Counted from the stretch's first letter, positions 46,101 through 55,098 are shown. The stretch: 64,000 nucleotides of DNA from Arcuatula senhousia (GCA_963971305.1 OZ020306.1:6130842-6194841); one strand, 5' to 3'. Numbers and translations: made by a program. The notes: generated by a model from the letters alone, not told the origin.

Positions 46101-49100
46101 AGCCTTAATTTGAAAAATCATGGACTGGATACTGCTTATGGCAAAGACATATTTAGACTTTCTCCAGTCGTCACCAGCTTCCTTGTAAAACTTTTTTAGT
46201 GACAGTTTTTGCCGTTGATAGAGTATTCACAGGTCTTTGATTCTGACAGAGACTATTTGAACAATATGCGTAATACAAGATCTTCGTTCGTTCATTGAAA
46301 GATTTTCCCATTGATCCTTTGCAGCATCCACCTCAGCTATTTCTTTATCTAATCTTTCTTTTAAACTTTGCAAGGTGTCTGAATCCTCATGACCAAACAG
46401 GTCTTGGTCACCATACTCCGAGGTAAGTCCTGTGGCTATTTTCTTGCCATCTACAGACAGGACATACTTTCTTTTCTTATCAATAAAGTTGGAAACTTCT
46501 TTAATTATTCCTGGTGGGATTTCTCTCGGAAATTTAGATTCAATTATTTCAAAGTAATTGTTAACTGTTTTTACGTCTGGGACTGCAAAGTTCATCTCTG
46601 TTAGCTTTGGATCATACAACCCTTTATGTGTTGCACCTTCAACAACTTGCCCAGTAGATCTTGCCCCGGACATGAAACGTAAACACTTTCCGTGGAAAAG
46701 CCGATAGAGAATTTTCCAGAATTTGACCGACTCAGCAGGATATGACATCATTGTGGTACTTTCAAGAGAATACCATCGAGCTACATCTGAAACCAACCTT
46801 AGAGCAATGTTTGTTAGCGGAAATTTACCAGAGTTTATGGTTTTCAACAGGACACAAAAGTCGGTGAACAATCCTGCACTTTTTAACTTATTTAAGACTG
46901 CTGGTATTATGTCTGAAATTGAATCGATGTCCTGCTCTATCTTAGAGGAATCAAATAGCTTTTTAGATGCGGTAGTATGTTTTTGTTTTGATTTTTCTAC
47001 AAGTGCCCTCCTCAAGCATGATGACGTGACTCTGAAGTGTTGGTGAGTGCTGGTTTTATTGATGGGTGTGTCAGTCTCTATTTGTACACCGTTGTCTTCT
47101 TCATGTAGCTTTCTCCGTTTTGGCTTGTGGAGCCATAGTAAGGATTTTTTCCGTTTAATAGGTTTTCTGAAAAACAAAAATTACTCTATATTGATAATTT
47201 TAGTTTCTTTTTAGTATTATGATGTGTGTGTGTGTGCGTTTTTGTTGTTTAAATTATAATTACAGTCGTTTCATATACTTTCCTACACCCGTAATATATA
47301 ATATTGAAAATTAAAAGGAGTCGTTGCTCAAACTAAAAGGAGTCGTTGCTCAATTAATAGGAGTCGTTGCGCAAATTCTAAAGCATATTTGTCAAGCTTA
47401 CAGGAGGCGTTGCTCGTACTTCAAGATATACTCAGTTTACGTGCATTTTATGGAATATATCTAACAGGTTTTATGTTTTCGGCATAGGAAAATCAATATT
47501 CGTCAAACTCTTTGTAATAAAATTTAAATGTTTTGCTGAATATTACTTCTATTAATAAAAAATCTACATGATGATTATGCAGGTATGCTTTGTTTTGCTT
47601 TCTAGAATAAAACAGATATTTGTTTTAGAGTGTTGGTTACGTTAACATGTAATTCAAGTTAAAGGGTGTTCCGTGAAATATTGACTTTATACAAATTCAC
47701 CTTTTTAGGTCTTCATTTTCCATGTTTTTGTAGACTCATACCCTGTATTTATACGATAGGAGTCGTTGCAATAACCGAAAGGAGCCGCGCAACGCAAAAA
47801 TCGCCGAAAGGAGTCGATATGATCCTACACCGTGAAGTGGCAATTTATAAATATCCACAATGGATAACAGCCAGCAGCCTTCAATGTGACCAGTGGTCCT
47901 TGCATGCCGTCTTGCATAGGCCCAAGTTAAGTTAGCAATATTAAGATTTAAGTGTAATCTACATTTTCTACATTTCTATTACCAGGTACAGAAATGTCAA
48001 TTTACAGGTATAACAACTGTACAAAAATTATAAGAAGATCTTTATCCACTGTTACCAAACAAAAAACAACAGTGAATAAAAAATACACAAAGTTTATGAA
48101 AAACATTTATTATAATTTTAAAAAAGACAAATGAATAGAATTTTTATGGTGATTTTATTCTCTCTATCAATCTTTAATGTAAATTTCTATATTGACCCAA
48201 ACAAAACGTTTTAGATAAAACTACTCCATATCACCAACTTTTAACCAATAACTATAATTTAACTACGACATCTATAGGCTTAACTTTATCCTAAATGCTA
48301 CATAAATATGATATTTTTGTTTGGTCAAAGCTAATGGAATATATTGAGTTCATTTGGTTATGTGGTGAAACATAAAATTAGTAAATGTAAAAAAAAATGT
48401 TCAAAATATGTACCTCTCCTAAAAATTGATCCTAAATGAAAGTAAAAAAGAAGAGGATGTTTTTTTGGAGATCTTAATATAAGTATTGTATGACAACTGT
48501 TTTGCTCATAAATATTGCTTCAAATGAAGGCATTTATGAGATCCCTTAAAACAACTATTTTTTTTTACTTCATTCATACCTTATCAAAAAAAATTCTTTA
48601 TATGTAATAATAATGTACAAAACATGATATATAAGTCATTGACTCAATATTTTAATAAAATATTTTGAGATTTTAAAAAAAAATTGTTTTTTAAATATTC
48701 GTTTTTGTTAGGTAACAAAAAATGCCTCAAACATTACTATTTTTTGTTAATTATGTAATGGTATACCAGGATGCTGTCCCCTAACAAGAACTCTATCTCC
48801 AATCTTTATGTTCCTCTGCTCCTGGGGAATAGTTGTCGAGTCCTCTGCTCTGCTCAGTGAAGATTCCCTTAGGATTTCTGAAGCGTCACCAAAATTGTCT
48901 TTCCAAAATTTCTTACATGGTCCACATGTGCACATAAATGGATCAACATCACTCTATGAAAAAAGAATAGGTAAAAGCAGAGCCATACACATGTAATTCC
49001 TTATGCTTATTATGATTAAATTACATGTGTGGTAGCTGCTATATATAGGAACTGATACAACCCGTCCAATTTAACTATGGACTTTCGATTGCAGCGTTAA

Positions 49101-51129
49101 GGGAAGTGTGCAAACACAACAATGAAAATTTACGTCGTCGTGAACAAAACCAATCGTTAACAAAAACCACAAATCGTTACATTTGATGACATAAAAATAC
49201 ATTGATCAAATGAATGGGTCGTGCAAACATTAAATCTGATTGGATATTGATGAATAGTCTGGCTGACGTTGGTGTTTCTTACTGTGACGATTTGCGGTTT
49301 TTGTTACCGATTGGCTTGTGCATGACGACGTAAATTTTCATTGTTGTGTCAATCGAAAGTCCATAGTTAAATTGGACGGGTTGTATAATGAAATGCATTT
49401 GTTCTTTAAAACTGCACTATGGACAGTTGACTTATTGAGGTGTGGAAGTCCATTTTTTTGTAATTGCAAAGCAGGATTTAATCTCTTAAAAACCGCATAT
49501 GTAATTGACTAGTGATCGAAAGTGTGGTACTTGACCACTTGGCCACACAATGCCCCACCTGATCTTATAAAATATAAATTTTATACAAAAAAAACACAAT
49601 TTTATAACATATTGACATAATAAATTGTAAAAAAATATGTCATGTTGATTACTTTAGTTCATTATCTTATTAAACATAATACTAAGGAGTTGTGTCAATC
49701 ACATGGGTTAGTGTTGCCTGTTTCTTTGTCTTGATTTCGTTTGTACTGACTGATTTTGTATTAGCCAATTCAGACTTTTGACATTTGAATACCCCATCTG
49801 TACACCTCTGCTTCTATCATGATTGAACCTTTAAACAACCATCAATTTCTAATTAATTTTAATGCTATTTTATAGCCAACTTGCTTATACCAACATATAC
49901 AGATTTTCAAATGTAAGATAAAATACTAACATAAATTATAAATGATCTAAATAAAAATAGACCAGATTTTGCATAAATTGTGTTGAATAATTTTGAAAGT
50001 ATTTAAGTTTTAGTTAATGTCCAATTCTTTAGTTGGCATTTTTTAACTTACCAATCTGTATCTTGGTGAAATCATTTTTGAAAGTAAAATAAACTTTGTT
50101 GCTATAGCCTATAACTTTTTAGAGTAGTTTGTGTATTACATGATACAAAAATATTTAGGAAAAACAATGATGCTTATTGTTAATTTAAGAGACGTGTTCG
50201 TGCTTGATATCAAATTATCAAAAGCTGACTGAATTGAAACTTTAATAAATTCTTTATATTTTCTTATAAGGACCTGCTGTTTGTGACTACTCAGGCATAA
50301 AACAATTAATTATTCTAGTTAAATGTCTAACAAGATTGAAAACAATATGAATTGAGGGCATATATGTGTTTAAAAGTAATATATAATGTACTAGAGTATA
50401 CATCTGAATAAATTATAAGGTTCTAACATAAAAAAAATAATTCCAGTTGTAATATCGGACGAAGTCCGACTAAGTGTAGAATATAGGTCACATGACAAGT
50501 GTATTAATGCTGCAAACCGGATGTAGCATTTTGTAAATCAATCCCATAATTCCCAGAAGGCCAGCTTTAGCTGTGTTTTCGCATAAGAAACTTAAAAGAA
50601 ATTATGTTTTGGCGAAGCCAAAAATATAATCTCTAAACCAATTAAATTTTCAAACGATTTTTTCAAGTTTTTGTGCGAAATTGAAACTTTATTCGAAACG
50701 TTGTCATTGACCTACAAAAAACACCATAACAACGGATTCCAATATGGCGACGTGTTTACATGACGACAGACTAAAACATTACTAAATGACGACACCTATA
50801 ACAACATGACGTCAACGTAATCAATATGGGAATGTTTACATACGAATAATAATGCACCATTATAATAAATAAGCCTTGCACTGATTTAGCTGATCTCAGC
50901 CTATGACAAAACAAAATTTAAGAATGGAAAGAAAGGGTCCTACCTCAGAGTCAGATGCTGAGATGTATCCTTGGAAGTTTTCAATCCTGTGTGATATCTT
51001 CACATGTCAAACCTTCATGCCGTTATTTTCCGCCAGGTTTCTAAATCGATCTCCTGATGTCAATACGACCGAGGTGATTAAATACTGACACCGAAAATCT
51101 TCAAAACCTGGCTGAATGAATGTTGACAT
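34180..51129 (-). CDS. CAP-Gly domain protein (six exons, one in-frame TGA)
   Basis: CAP-Gly domains bind microtubule plus ends and EEY/F tails. Exons: 50944-51129, 48767-48953, 37981-38061, 37367-37556, 35193-35313 and 34180-34407, with GT-AG junctions and consistent phases, about 330 codons. The domain is split over exons 2-4: IKIGDRVLVRGQHPG, then GTVKFVGVIDDNAIAPRLYV, GVKLDDN, NGVFKGKRYFYCERGHGAMV. It keeps the core Gly and aromatic residues, but the usual GKNDG reads THNGV. A Cys cluster (CTCGPCKKFW) precedes it. The C-terminus is a charged helix ending YLDDSDED. I do not recognise an orthologue among the vertebrate CAP-Gly proteins (CLIP, DCTN1, TBCB, TBCE, CYLD, KIF13B, CEP350). Codon 41 is TGA. 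Intron 2 carries the 9.5-kb transposon. Confidence 0.7.
35314..37366. other. CAP-Gly gene intron 4
   Basis: AT-rich intron. The phrase tggggcaggtgggc occurs twice as a direct repeat, near 36,600 and 37,047, each followed later by gatgagaatcta. No exon or other structure is supported. Confidence 0.55.
37849..37996 (-). repeat. 48-bp triplication across a CAP-Gly splice donor
   Basis: Three 48-bp units (tttacttcc at 37,853, 37,901 and 37,949). On the minus strand each contains the end of exon 3, TTAGATGATAAT, with the bases around its donor. The exon-proximal copy has the working donor AATG|GTAAGG (GT at 37,980-37,979). The other two read AATAGTAAGG and AATGATAAGG, so one keeps a GT and one has lost it. 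A local duplication of an exon-intron junction. Confidence 0.85.
38308..38312 (+). repeat. Target-site duplication, left (AAGTG)
   Basis: AAGTG directly abuts the left TIR of the 9.5-kb element and is repeated at 47,835-47,839 directly after the right TIR. Confidence 0.85.
38313..38392 (+). repeat. Left TIR of the 9.5-kb element
   Basis: Starts CACGGTGTAGG. Contains ACTCC(T/A)-type words three times (38,333, 38,363, 38,385), which match, inverted, the GGAGT words of the right end. Confidence 0.88.
39735..40538 (+). CDS. C2H2 zinc-finger protein carried by the transposon
   Basis: An uninterrupted 267-residue frame. The ATG directly follows a good acceptor (atgtttttgtag), which implies an upstream non-coding exon. 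Residues 1-75 are acidic and Asn/Thr-rich (NTTADDNNNNSIQETESN), like an activation or spacer region. Seven C2H2-type fingers follow to the end: CCDHCGKSF, CKICDKRF, CKTCGKSY, CPFCGKGY, CDKCGKKF, CDTCGKKF and CNGCGDFF. Finger 5 ends HYTTC, so it is a C2HC variant, and the linkers are not TGEKP-type. It lies inside the TIRs and converges with the transposase gene. It may bind the subterminal repeats or regulate the element, or it may be captured host DNA. The frame is intact, unlike the transposase. Confidence 0.8.
   Translation: MDVNVSLLDLFGMEVVENEEDNTKTNTTADDNNNNSIQETESNNINDNDTTESQSVELDTSTMSVGENIEITTVTKICCDHCGKSFATKYTLKKHLKCHSDNMETCKICDKRFFTLWDVKQHTDTVHKKVTMECKTCGKSYKTKVGLKNHKKEHDNKFKFLCPFCGKGYNYKTDFEGHKHMHEKQKPFNCDKCGKKFQYKNSLTLHYTTCGKKDKRFKCDTCGKKFKKQKYLNKHTKIHDFPEKYQCNGCGDFFNHRASLYKHTKKH
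40677..41113. mobile_element. Nested element with ATGCCCCCGC termini
   Basis: Starts ATGCCCCCGC (40,677) and ends GCGGGGGCAT (41,113). The interior has internal tandem similarity (aatttccgtcaagcttttct occurs twice) and the cttcctgttt word of the dispersed repeat. Non-coding. It sits between the zinc-finger gene and the transposase 3' end, so it inserted into the larger element or was carried with it. Confidence 0.65.
41985..42056 (+). repeat. 30-bp tandem repeat, about 2.5 units
   Basis: The unit gataatggtaataacaaaac plus taccgaagga repeats at 30-bp spacing within the last intron of the transposase gene. Its open plus-strand frames are a by-product of the 30-bp unit. Confidence 0.85.
44545..44760. 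repeat. Dispersed repeat in the transposase intron
   Basis: Contains gatgttaagatgtggaatac and cattggcccaagacttac. Related words occur near 21,400, 30,130-30,230, 42,100-42,190 and 47,860-47,935. It lies in the intron at 44,530-45,474 of the element's gene. A SINE-like or other short interspersed family; ends not defined. Confidence 0.5.
47314..47420 (+). repeat. Subterminal GGAGTCGTTGC array
   Basis: Four spaced copies, aggagtcgttgctc (twice), aggagtcgttgcgc and aggaggcgttgctc, at about 47,317, 47,338, 47,361 and 47,402. More lie in the right TIR (47,759 and 47,779). Inverted mates lie at the left end (38,351-38,390) and near 38,759-38,793. They are probably transposase-binding sites. Confidence 0.75.
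47756..47834 (-). repeat. Right TIR of the 9.5-kb element
   Basis: The reverse complement of the left TIR: 38 outer bases identical, then about five differences and one single-base indel further in. Ends CTACACCGTG at 47,834. Confidence 0.88.
47835..47839 (+). repeat. Target-site duplication, right (AAGTG)
   Basis: A second copy of the 5-bp duplication next to the right TIR, identical to 38,308-38,312. Confidence 0.85.
48767..48953 (-). CDS. CAP-Gly gene exon 2
   Basis: Begins after ttttttcatag with SDVDPFMCTCGPCKKFWKDN and ends with IKIGDRVLVRGQHP plus one base before CCTG|GTATAC. The last 14 residues are the first strand of the CAP-Gly fold, and the single leftover G completes the Gly codon that opens exon 3 at 38,061, across the transposon-bearing intron. 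That phase match is the main evidence joining the two halves of the gene. Confidence 0.75.
48954..50943. other. CAP-Gly gene intron 1
   Basis: AT-rich intron holding copy 2 of the TA-flanked MITE (49,058-49,383). From about 50,450 the sequence becomes more CpG-rich towards exon 1. No other exon is supported. Confidence 0.6.
49058..49383. mobile_element. TA-flanked MITE, copy 2
   Basis: A 326-bp element in the opposite orientation to the copy at 6,654-6,987, with ends CAACCCGTCC and GGACGGGTTG, flanked by TA (49,056-49,057 and 49,384-49,385). The internal landmark atgggtcgtgcaaac is the reverse complement of gtttgcacgacccat in copy 1. Non-coding. Confidence 0.87.
50944..51129 (-). CDS. CAP-Gly gene exon 1, interrupted by TGA
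   Basis: From the ATG at 51129 the frame reads MSTFIQPGFEDFRCQYLITS and continues to NNGMKV, then TGA (51,009-51,007), then HVKISHRIENFQGYISASDS and E, up to the donor GAG|GTAGGA. The phase matches exon 2 exactly (phase 0), and both sides of the TGA look like protein. This suggests one coding exon with a nonsense change, a sequence error, or an upstream short frame with initiation later, perhaps at the Met of DPFMCTCG in exon 2. The surrounding 50.5-51.2 kb is CpG-richer, as expected near a promoter. Confidence 0.5.
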
Positions 51130-53009
51130 TTTGTTTGTTGTCTACTGAAGCGCGAAATTCCCTGACAGGGAAATGACGTCATGAAGAAGTTAATTCGTCC
51201 CCGCTTAGTGTTGTCCACAAATATTTGGATGGTATTCATGTGGTGGTGTGGTATTTGCAATTTTAAGTTTGCATAATTACTGATCCAATGTATATTTTAA
51301 CAAGAATGCAAATGATTGTAATGATTGTCCGGGGTGATTAAAATCTAAGACTTAAATAAAAGAAGGGGTTTTTATTCATTGACATATAATATGATTGTTC
51401 AAATATTTATTTTTATTATTTTTGACTTCGTCCGATTTTAGGCTAAAGCCTACGCCATATTATTTTATTTTTAATTTATGTTGCCAGGTTGTTGGGTATT
51501 ATTTGATGCTGATTTTCGCCTTTCCTACAAATGCGTTTTACCTCTTTAAGTGTTTTCTTGTTTCTATTTGAACAAGCACTCATTTTCAGAAGTATTATGT
51601 GAAGGTATAGTTAAAAAGGGGTCACATTCTGATAAAAGTTATCATAGCGTTCTGTTGTTATGGAGCAAATTCTTCACTTCCGGTTGCAGGTGCTTTGCAT
51701 CATTGAAAAAAGAGGAGGATTTATACCTTAAATCTTGTGAATAATTGTTTAGAAATAATCTTAAAATTAATATTGAGTCCACTATCTAGTTATGATTCTG
51801 TTAAGAAGAAAATAACAAAAATTTGGAACAAAATATTTTACTTCCGGCTTGTTTTGTAGTGGTGTAAGCGGCATCATCTGAATCAATATTTTGTGATGCT
51901 GATCAATGAATAGAAGCGGTTCGTACGGGTCTACAAGACGATCGAATCGCTCTAAACAATACATAAGGTAACTCACCCATGACACAGTTAAAATACATGT
52001 TATATCATAGATGCCATGGATTAGATTTTGTAATAAACACAAAAACATGTCATGATCATTGTGACTGTGAGTCATTTATAAATTTTGTAATTAACAGAGA
52101 TTTTTAAACTGACACTTTTCATAGATAAAGTCCTGACACTTTTCATAGATAAAGTCCTTTTTGCATAATAGAAAATGTATCTCACCCCACTGTAACTAAT
52201 ATGAGAAAGACATTGCCTTAAAAGCTCGCGTAGATACAAAAATAATCTATTCCATGCCTGGGACGAGATAATTTGGGACGAAGTATTACTATTTCCCGCA
52301 ATTTTTCAGCACGCGCAGACATTTTCGAAAACTTCCGAAAATCGAATGTTTCCGGTGACAGAATTTATTTTCAACCATCGTATTTTGAGTCTCGTGCAAT
52401 TTGGCAGACTCTCTACAATAGTGAGCTCGCTACGCTCGCATATCAGAGCTATGACAAAGAGACCTTATAGTCCAGGTTGGAAGAAATATGAAAATATTCA
52501 TTTGTTTTGCATATTGACAATAAGGCACAGGATACTATTATGAAAAAAAAAAACAATAAGAAACTGTTATTATTATGGCAAAGACCAACAGGTATTATTA
52601 CGGAAACATCAACAACAACAATAAATTATTTATTTGCCAATTTAAATTATGGCACCTACATGGGTCAGTGAGATCAGATTTTCACAACAACCACAAAAAA
52701 AGAGTGATCCTGTTCCTGAAACAACAACCCAGGGAAAATGAAGGGGTCATCTTTTTATAGGCAAAGTTTAATAAGTATTAAAATTTGTTTGCTACAATGA
52801 AACCTTAAAAAAAAATAAAAATCAATTAATCAATCAAGTATGCTAATTCTTTATACTTTTTTGAAATGGATGTATACTTAAAAGAGACTTCTACTCTTGA
52901 TGAACAGCTTAATCTGGCTGGTGATCATAAAATTGTTACCAAAAAACATAAGTGAGGCAACTGACTATGGGACCAAAAAACTGTTGTAAACATTACTATT
53001 TGTCACAAT

Positions 53010-53235
53010 AAGCTATTTTTGGCTGGCTTTCACAGAGTGAAAAATCCTGATCATAAAATGGTGAATGTCGGGCGGCGGGCAGGCGGGCGGGAAAGAAACT
53101 TTCGTAACAGTTCTCTCAGCAACTACTTATCGCAGCCATTTGAAATTTGGTATACAGCTTCAGGGTGGGGTCCCATAACGGGAGATTCGATTTCAGGCCT
53201 GTTGCTCGTCTACTTCCTGTTCAACAAAATCCGGC
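53010..53235 (+). repeat. Dispersed repeat copy of the cttcctgttt family
   Basis: Contains ggcgggcaggcgggcggg, gtaacagttctctcagcaac and gtctacttcctgttcaac, the same order of words as the copies at 30,285-30,930 and, inverted, near 1,250-1,440. Confidence 0.6.
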
Positions 53236-55098
53236 CATTTCTGTCTTTGACCCATTTTTTCCCATGAAGAATGGGAGTAACTTAAATTAAAAGGATTTCA
53301 GAATGGAAGTCCAAAGACAGGGATCGCGCTGGGCTTCGCCAATGTCGCAAATTGCGATTTTTTTTTCTTGCTGGCTACAAAAAACGGCTGCTGGCGATAT
53401 TTCTGGCGCCTAAGTAAGTTTTATCATTTTCGACCGGAAATTGAATACACATTGCTAGTATTGATCAATTGGTCAACAGGTAAGTTATCGTGTGTGACCA
53501 CGCGTCGTCACGGATGAGCAGGTAGATAATTGAATAGGTAACGGTAAATCACAGCAGGTGGAAGAAAACCCAAGCTCACATCTTTTGATAAATACAATAA
53601 AGGTGTCAAAACAGTGACCAAGAACAAATTTCTAATGAACACCTGAATGGCTTTAATTGTCCAAGCCAATTTGACAAAATACGAGTGTTGATTGCACACA
53701 TGGCCTCATGTCAGCCAAGGTGTCAAAACAAATAATTGTCGGTTAATCAGAATTATCTCCAGCTTGGGATGAGTTTTTATTCACAAAATAATGAGACATT
53801 AGTAATCTGTACCTTATTAAGTTCCTCAAATAATCACAAGAAAGAAAATACACATGTAAACAAACCATTCTATTTTTAGAACTATTTAGATGAGGTTACT
53901 GAGGGATATAATAATTGTTATAATGATTTCAGAAAGCAAACCAAGAAAGGGAAGATTTAATAAATCAAAATAAAACTAATTTATTATTCAAATTAAGAAA
54001 CTGAAGAGAAGTTGTTTTAGGAAGTTGTTTTATTATTTTACCAAATTAATCATCAGCTGTTTTGTTCCAAATGGCGGTCGATAAAAAAATGAAATTATTA
54101 AACAAACACATAAAGACACTGGAATTAGAAGTTTTTATTTGAGTAAATCATGATTAAAACATACTAATAATGTACAGGATTCAATAGAACCCACGTGAGT
54201 TATGATTGATGAATCTTTATAATGTGTTTAAAGTCTGTCAACCATCGATCTTTTGCAATCTAGATCTGTTGGTCATGAAAATGTGATGGATTCTACAAAA
54301 TTTTATTTTTTTCCTAAATAATACTTTTTTCATAGTGCACATTAAGTGCTTTCAGTGATCTTTTTCTCTAGGTTGAGTATTCTTTCATATGGTGCAGATT
54401 TTTGTGTATTGCTATTTTTATTGTATTGTTATTAAGCCAAACAAAAAAGTATGTGTGTTAACTGTCACATGCTGAAAAAAATTAGGGTTGGTAGGTAGGA
54501 AATTATTTTTTTAAAATATTTTTTTTACTTTGAGTCTATGGGGGCAGCTTTGTGACTGCTTAATGGAAAATACTCATAGAAACTTTAGGGTAAGGGTAAA
54601 AAAATAGGTACATAGTATGGGTGACAGTAAACTCACCTACTTTTTTTTCTTATTAAAACTTGTATGGCAATATAAAATAATAAAATAAATCATGGTTTGT
54701 TTTATTTCAAAAAGATATCAAACAAGAAAGTCTCAACCTTTGTCATTTATTATCAAAAAAGTCTCTCAATGCAGTATAAACCGAATCCTTCAACATGCAC
54801 CTGAAAAAAAGACTGAAAACAATATTTTTAGCATATACATCTAAACAGACATACACAAACATGACCCCCCCCCCCCTCAATGGAAATGGTACTGGCTACA
54901 CTTTATAAAAACTGGCGACTTAAGTTCAAATCTTGTGATTTTTCTGGCGACAAAAATTTTTAGGCCAGAGCAGCCCCTGCAAAGATTGTCCCGATGATAT
55001 TCACACTGGGCAGCATCCATCATCAATTTGTATAACTTGGATGCATTGAATGGGTTCACCAGAAATGTGCAGGATTGAAACAAAACTCTTTAAACCAC

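Larger units (their letters stand above)
41608..47166 (-). pseudogene. Decayed transposase/nuclease gene of the 9.5-kb element
   Basis: Order on the minus strand: exon from an acceptor (tgtttttcag, first base 47,166) to 45,475 (donor CTTAAG|GTAAAG); 44,529-42,272; 41,737-41,608 (TAG). Junction phases agree. Roughly 1,350 codons; an upstream first exon was not found. Part 1 has FPLTNIALRLVSDVARW and KYVLSVDGKKIATGL. Part 2 is a YqaJ-like PD-(D/E)XK nuclease: RLTGSTIFEG, an E-A helix (HGTTSEIHAIA), SPDGSLGQ, ACEFRCP as E-x-K with Arg for Lys, then Y-PQ-L-EM after the intron. Part 3 has candidate acidic residues in SCFDGQW, CVDAHHLLVNLR and LANETFFGEL. Damage: in-frame TGA at 46,229-46,227 and 45,902-45,900, and a frameshift near 44,200. 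The DDE assignment is an inference from spacing and motif style. Confidence 0.7.
38313..47834. mobile_element. 9.5-kb DNA transposon with long TIRs
   Basis: Both ends match for 38 bases without a difference (CACGGTGTAGGATCATATCG, then ACTCCTTTCGGCGATTTT), then imperfectly to about 80 bp (38,313-38,392 and 47,756-47,834). The element is flanked by the 5-bp duplication AAGTG. Inside are a decayed nuclease/transposase gene on the minus strand and a C2H2 zinc-finger gene on the plus strand, with subterminal repeats of the GGAGTCGTTGC type near both ends. The near-perfect TIRs suggest recent movement, although the transposase frame is broken, so the copy may have been mobilised in trans. Superfamily not assigned. 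Confidence 0.88.
38062..48766 (-). other. CAP-Gly gene intron 2
   Basis: A 10.7-kb intron, 9.5 kb of it the TIR transposon at 38,313-47,834. The rest (38,062-38,307 and 47,840-48,766) is AT-rich with no other feature, apart from a dispersed-repeat piece near 47,860-47,935 (cagccagcagccttcaatg). Without the insertion the intron would be about 1.2 kb. Confidence 0.75.

Noticed and set aside
41608..47166. RAG1-like transposase
   Set aside because: End sequence and duplication length recall RAG-type elements, but none of the RAG1 core motifs I can recognise is present and the protein has a YqaJ-like nuclease domain instead.
45900..51009. Recoding of the in-frame TGA codons as selenocysteine
   Set aside because: Two of the three lie in a decayed transposon gene that also has a frameshift, no SECIS-like structure was recognised, and simple mutation explains all three.
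51782..52075. Minus-strand frame of 97 codons
   Set aside because: It has fair composition but no recognisable family, and no exon partner with a matching phase was found; too weak to call a gene.
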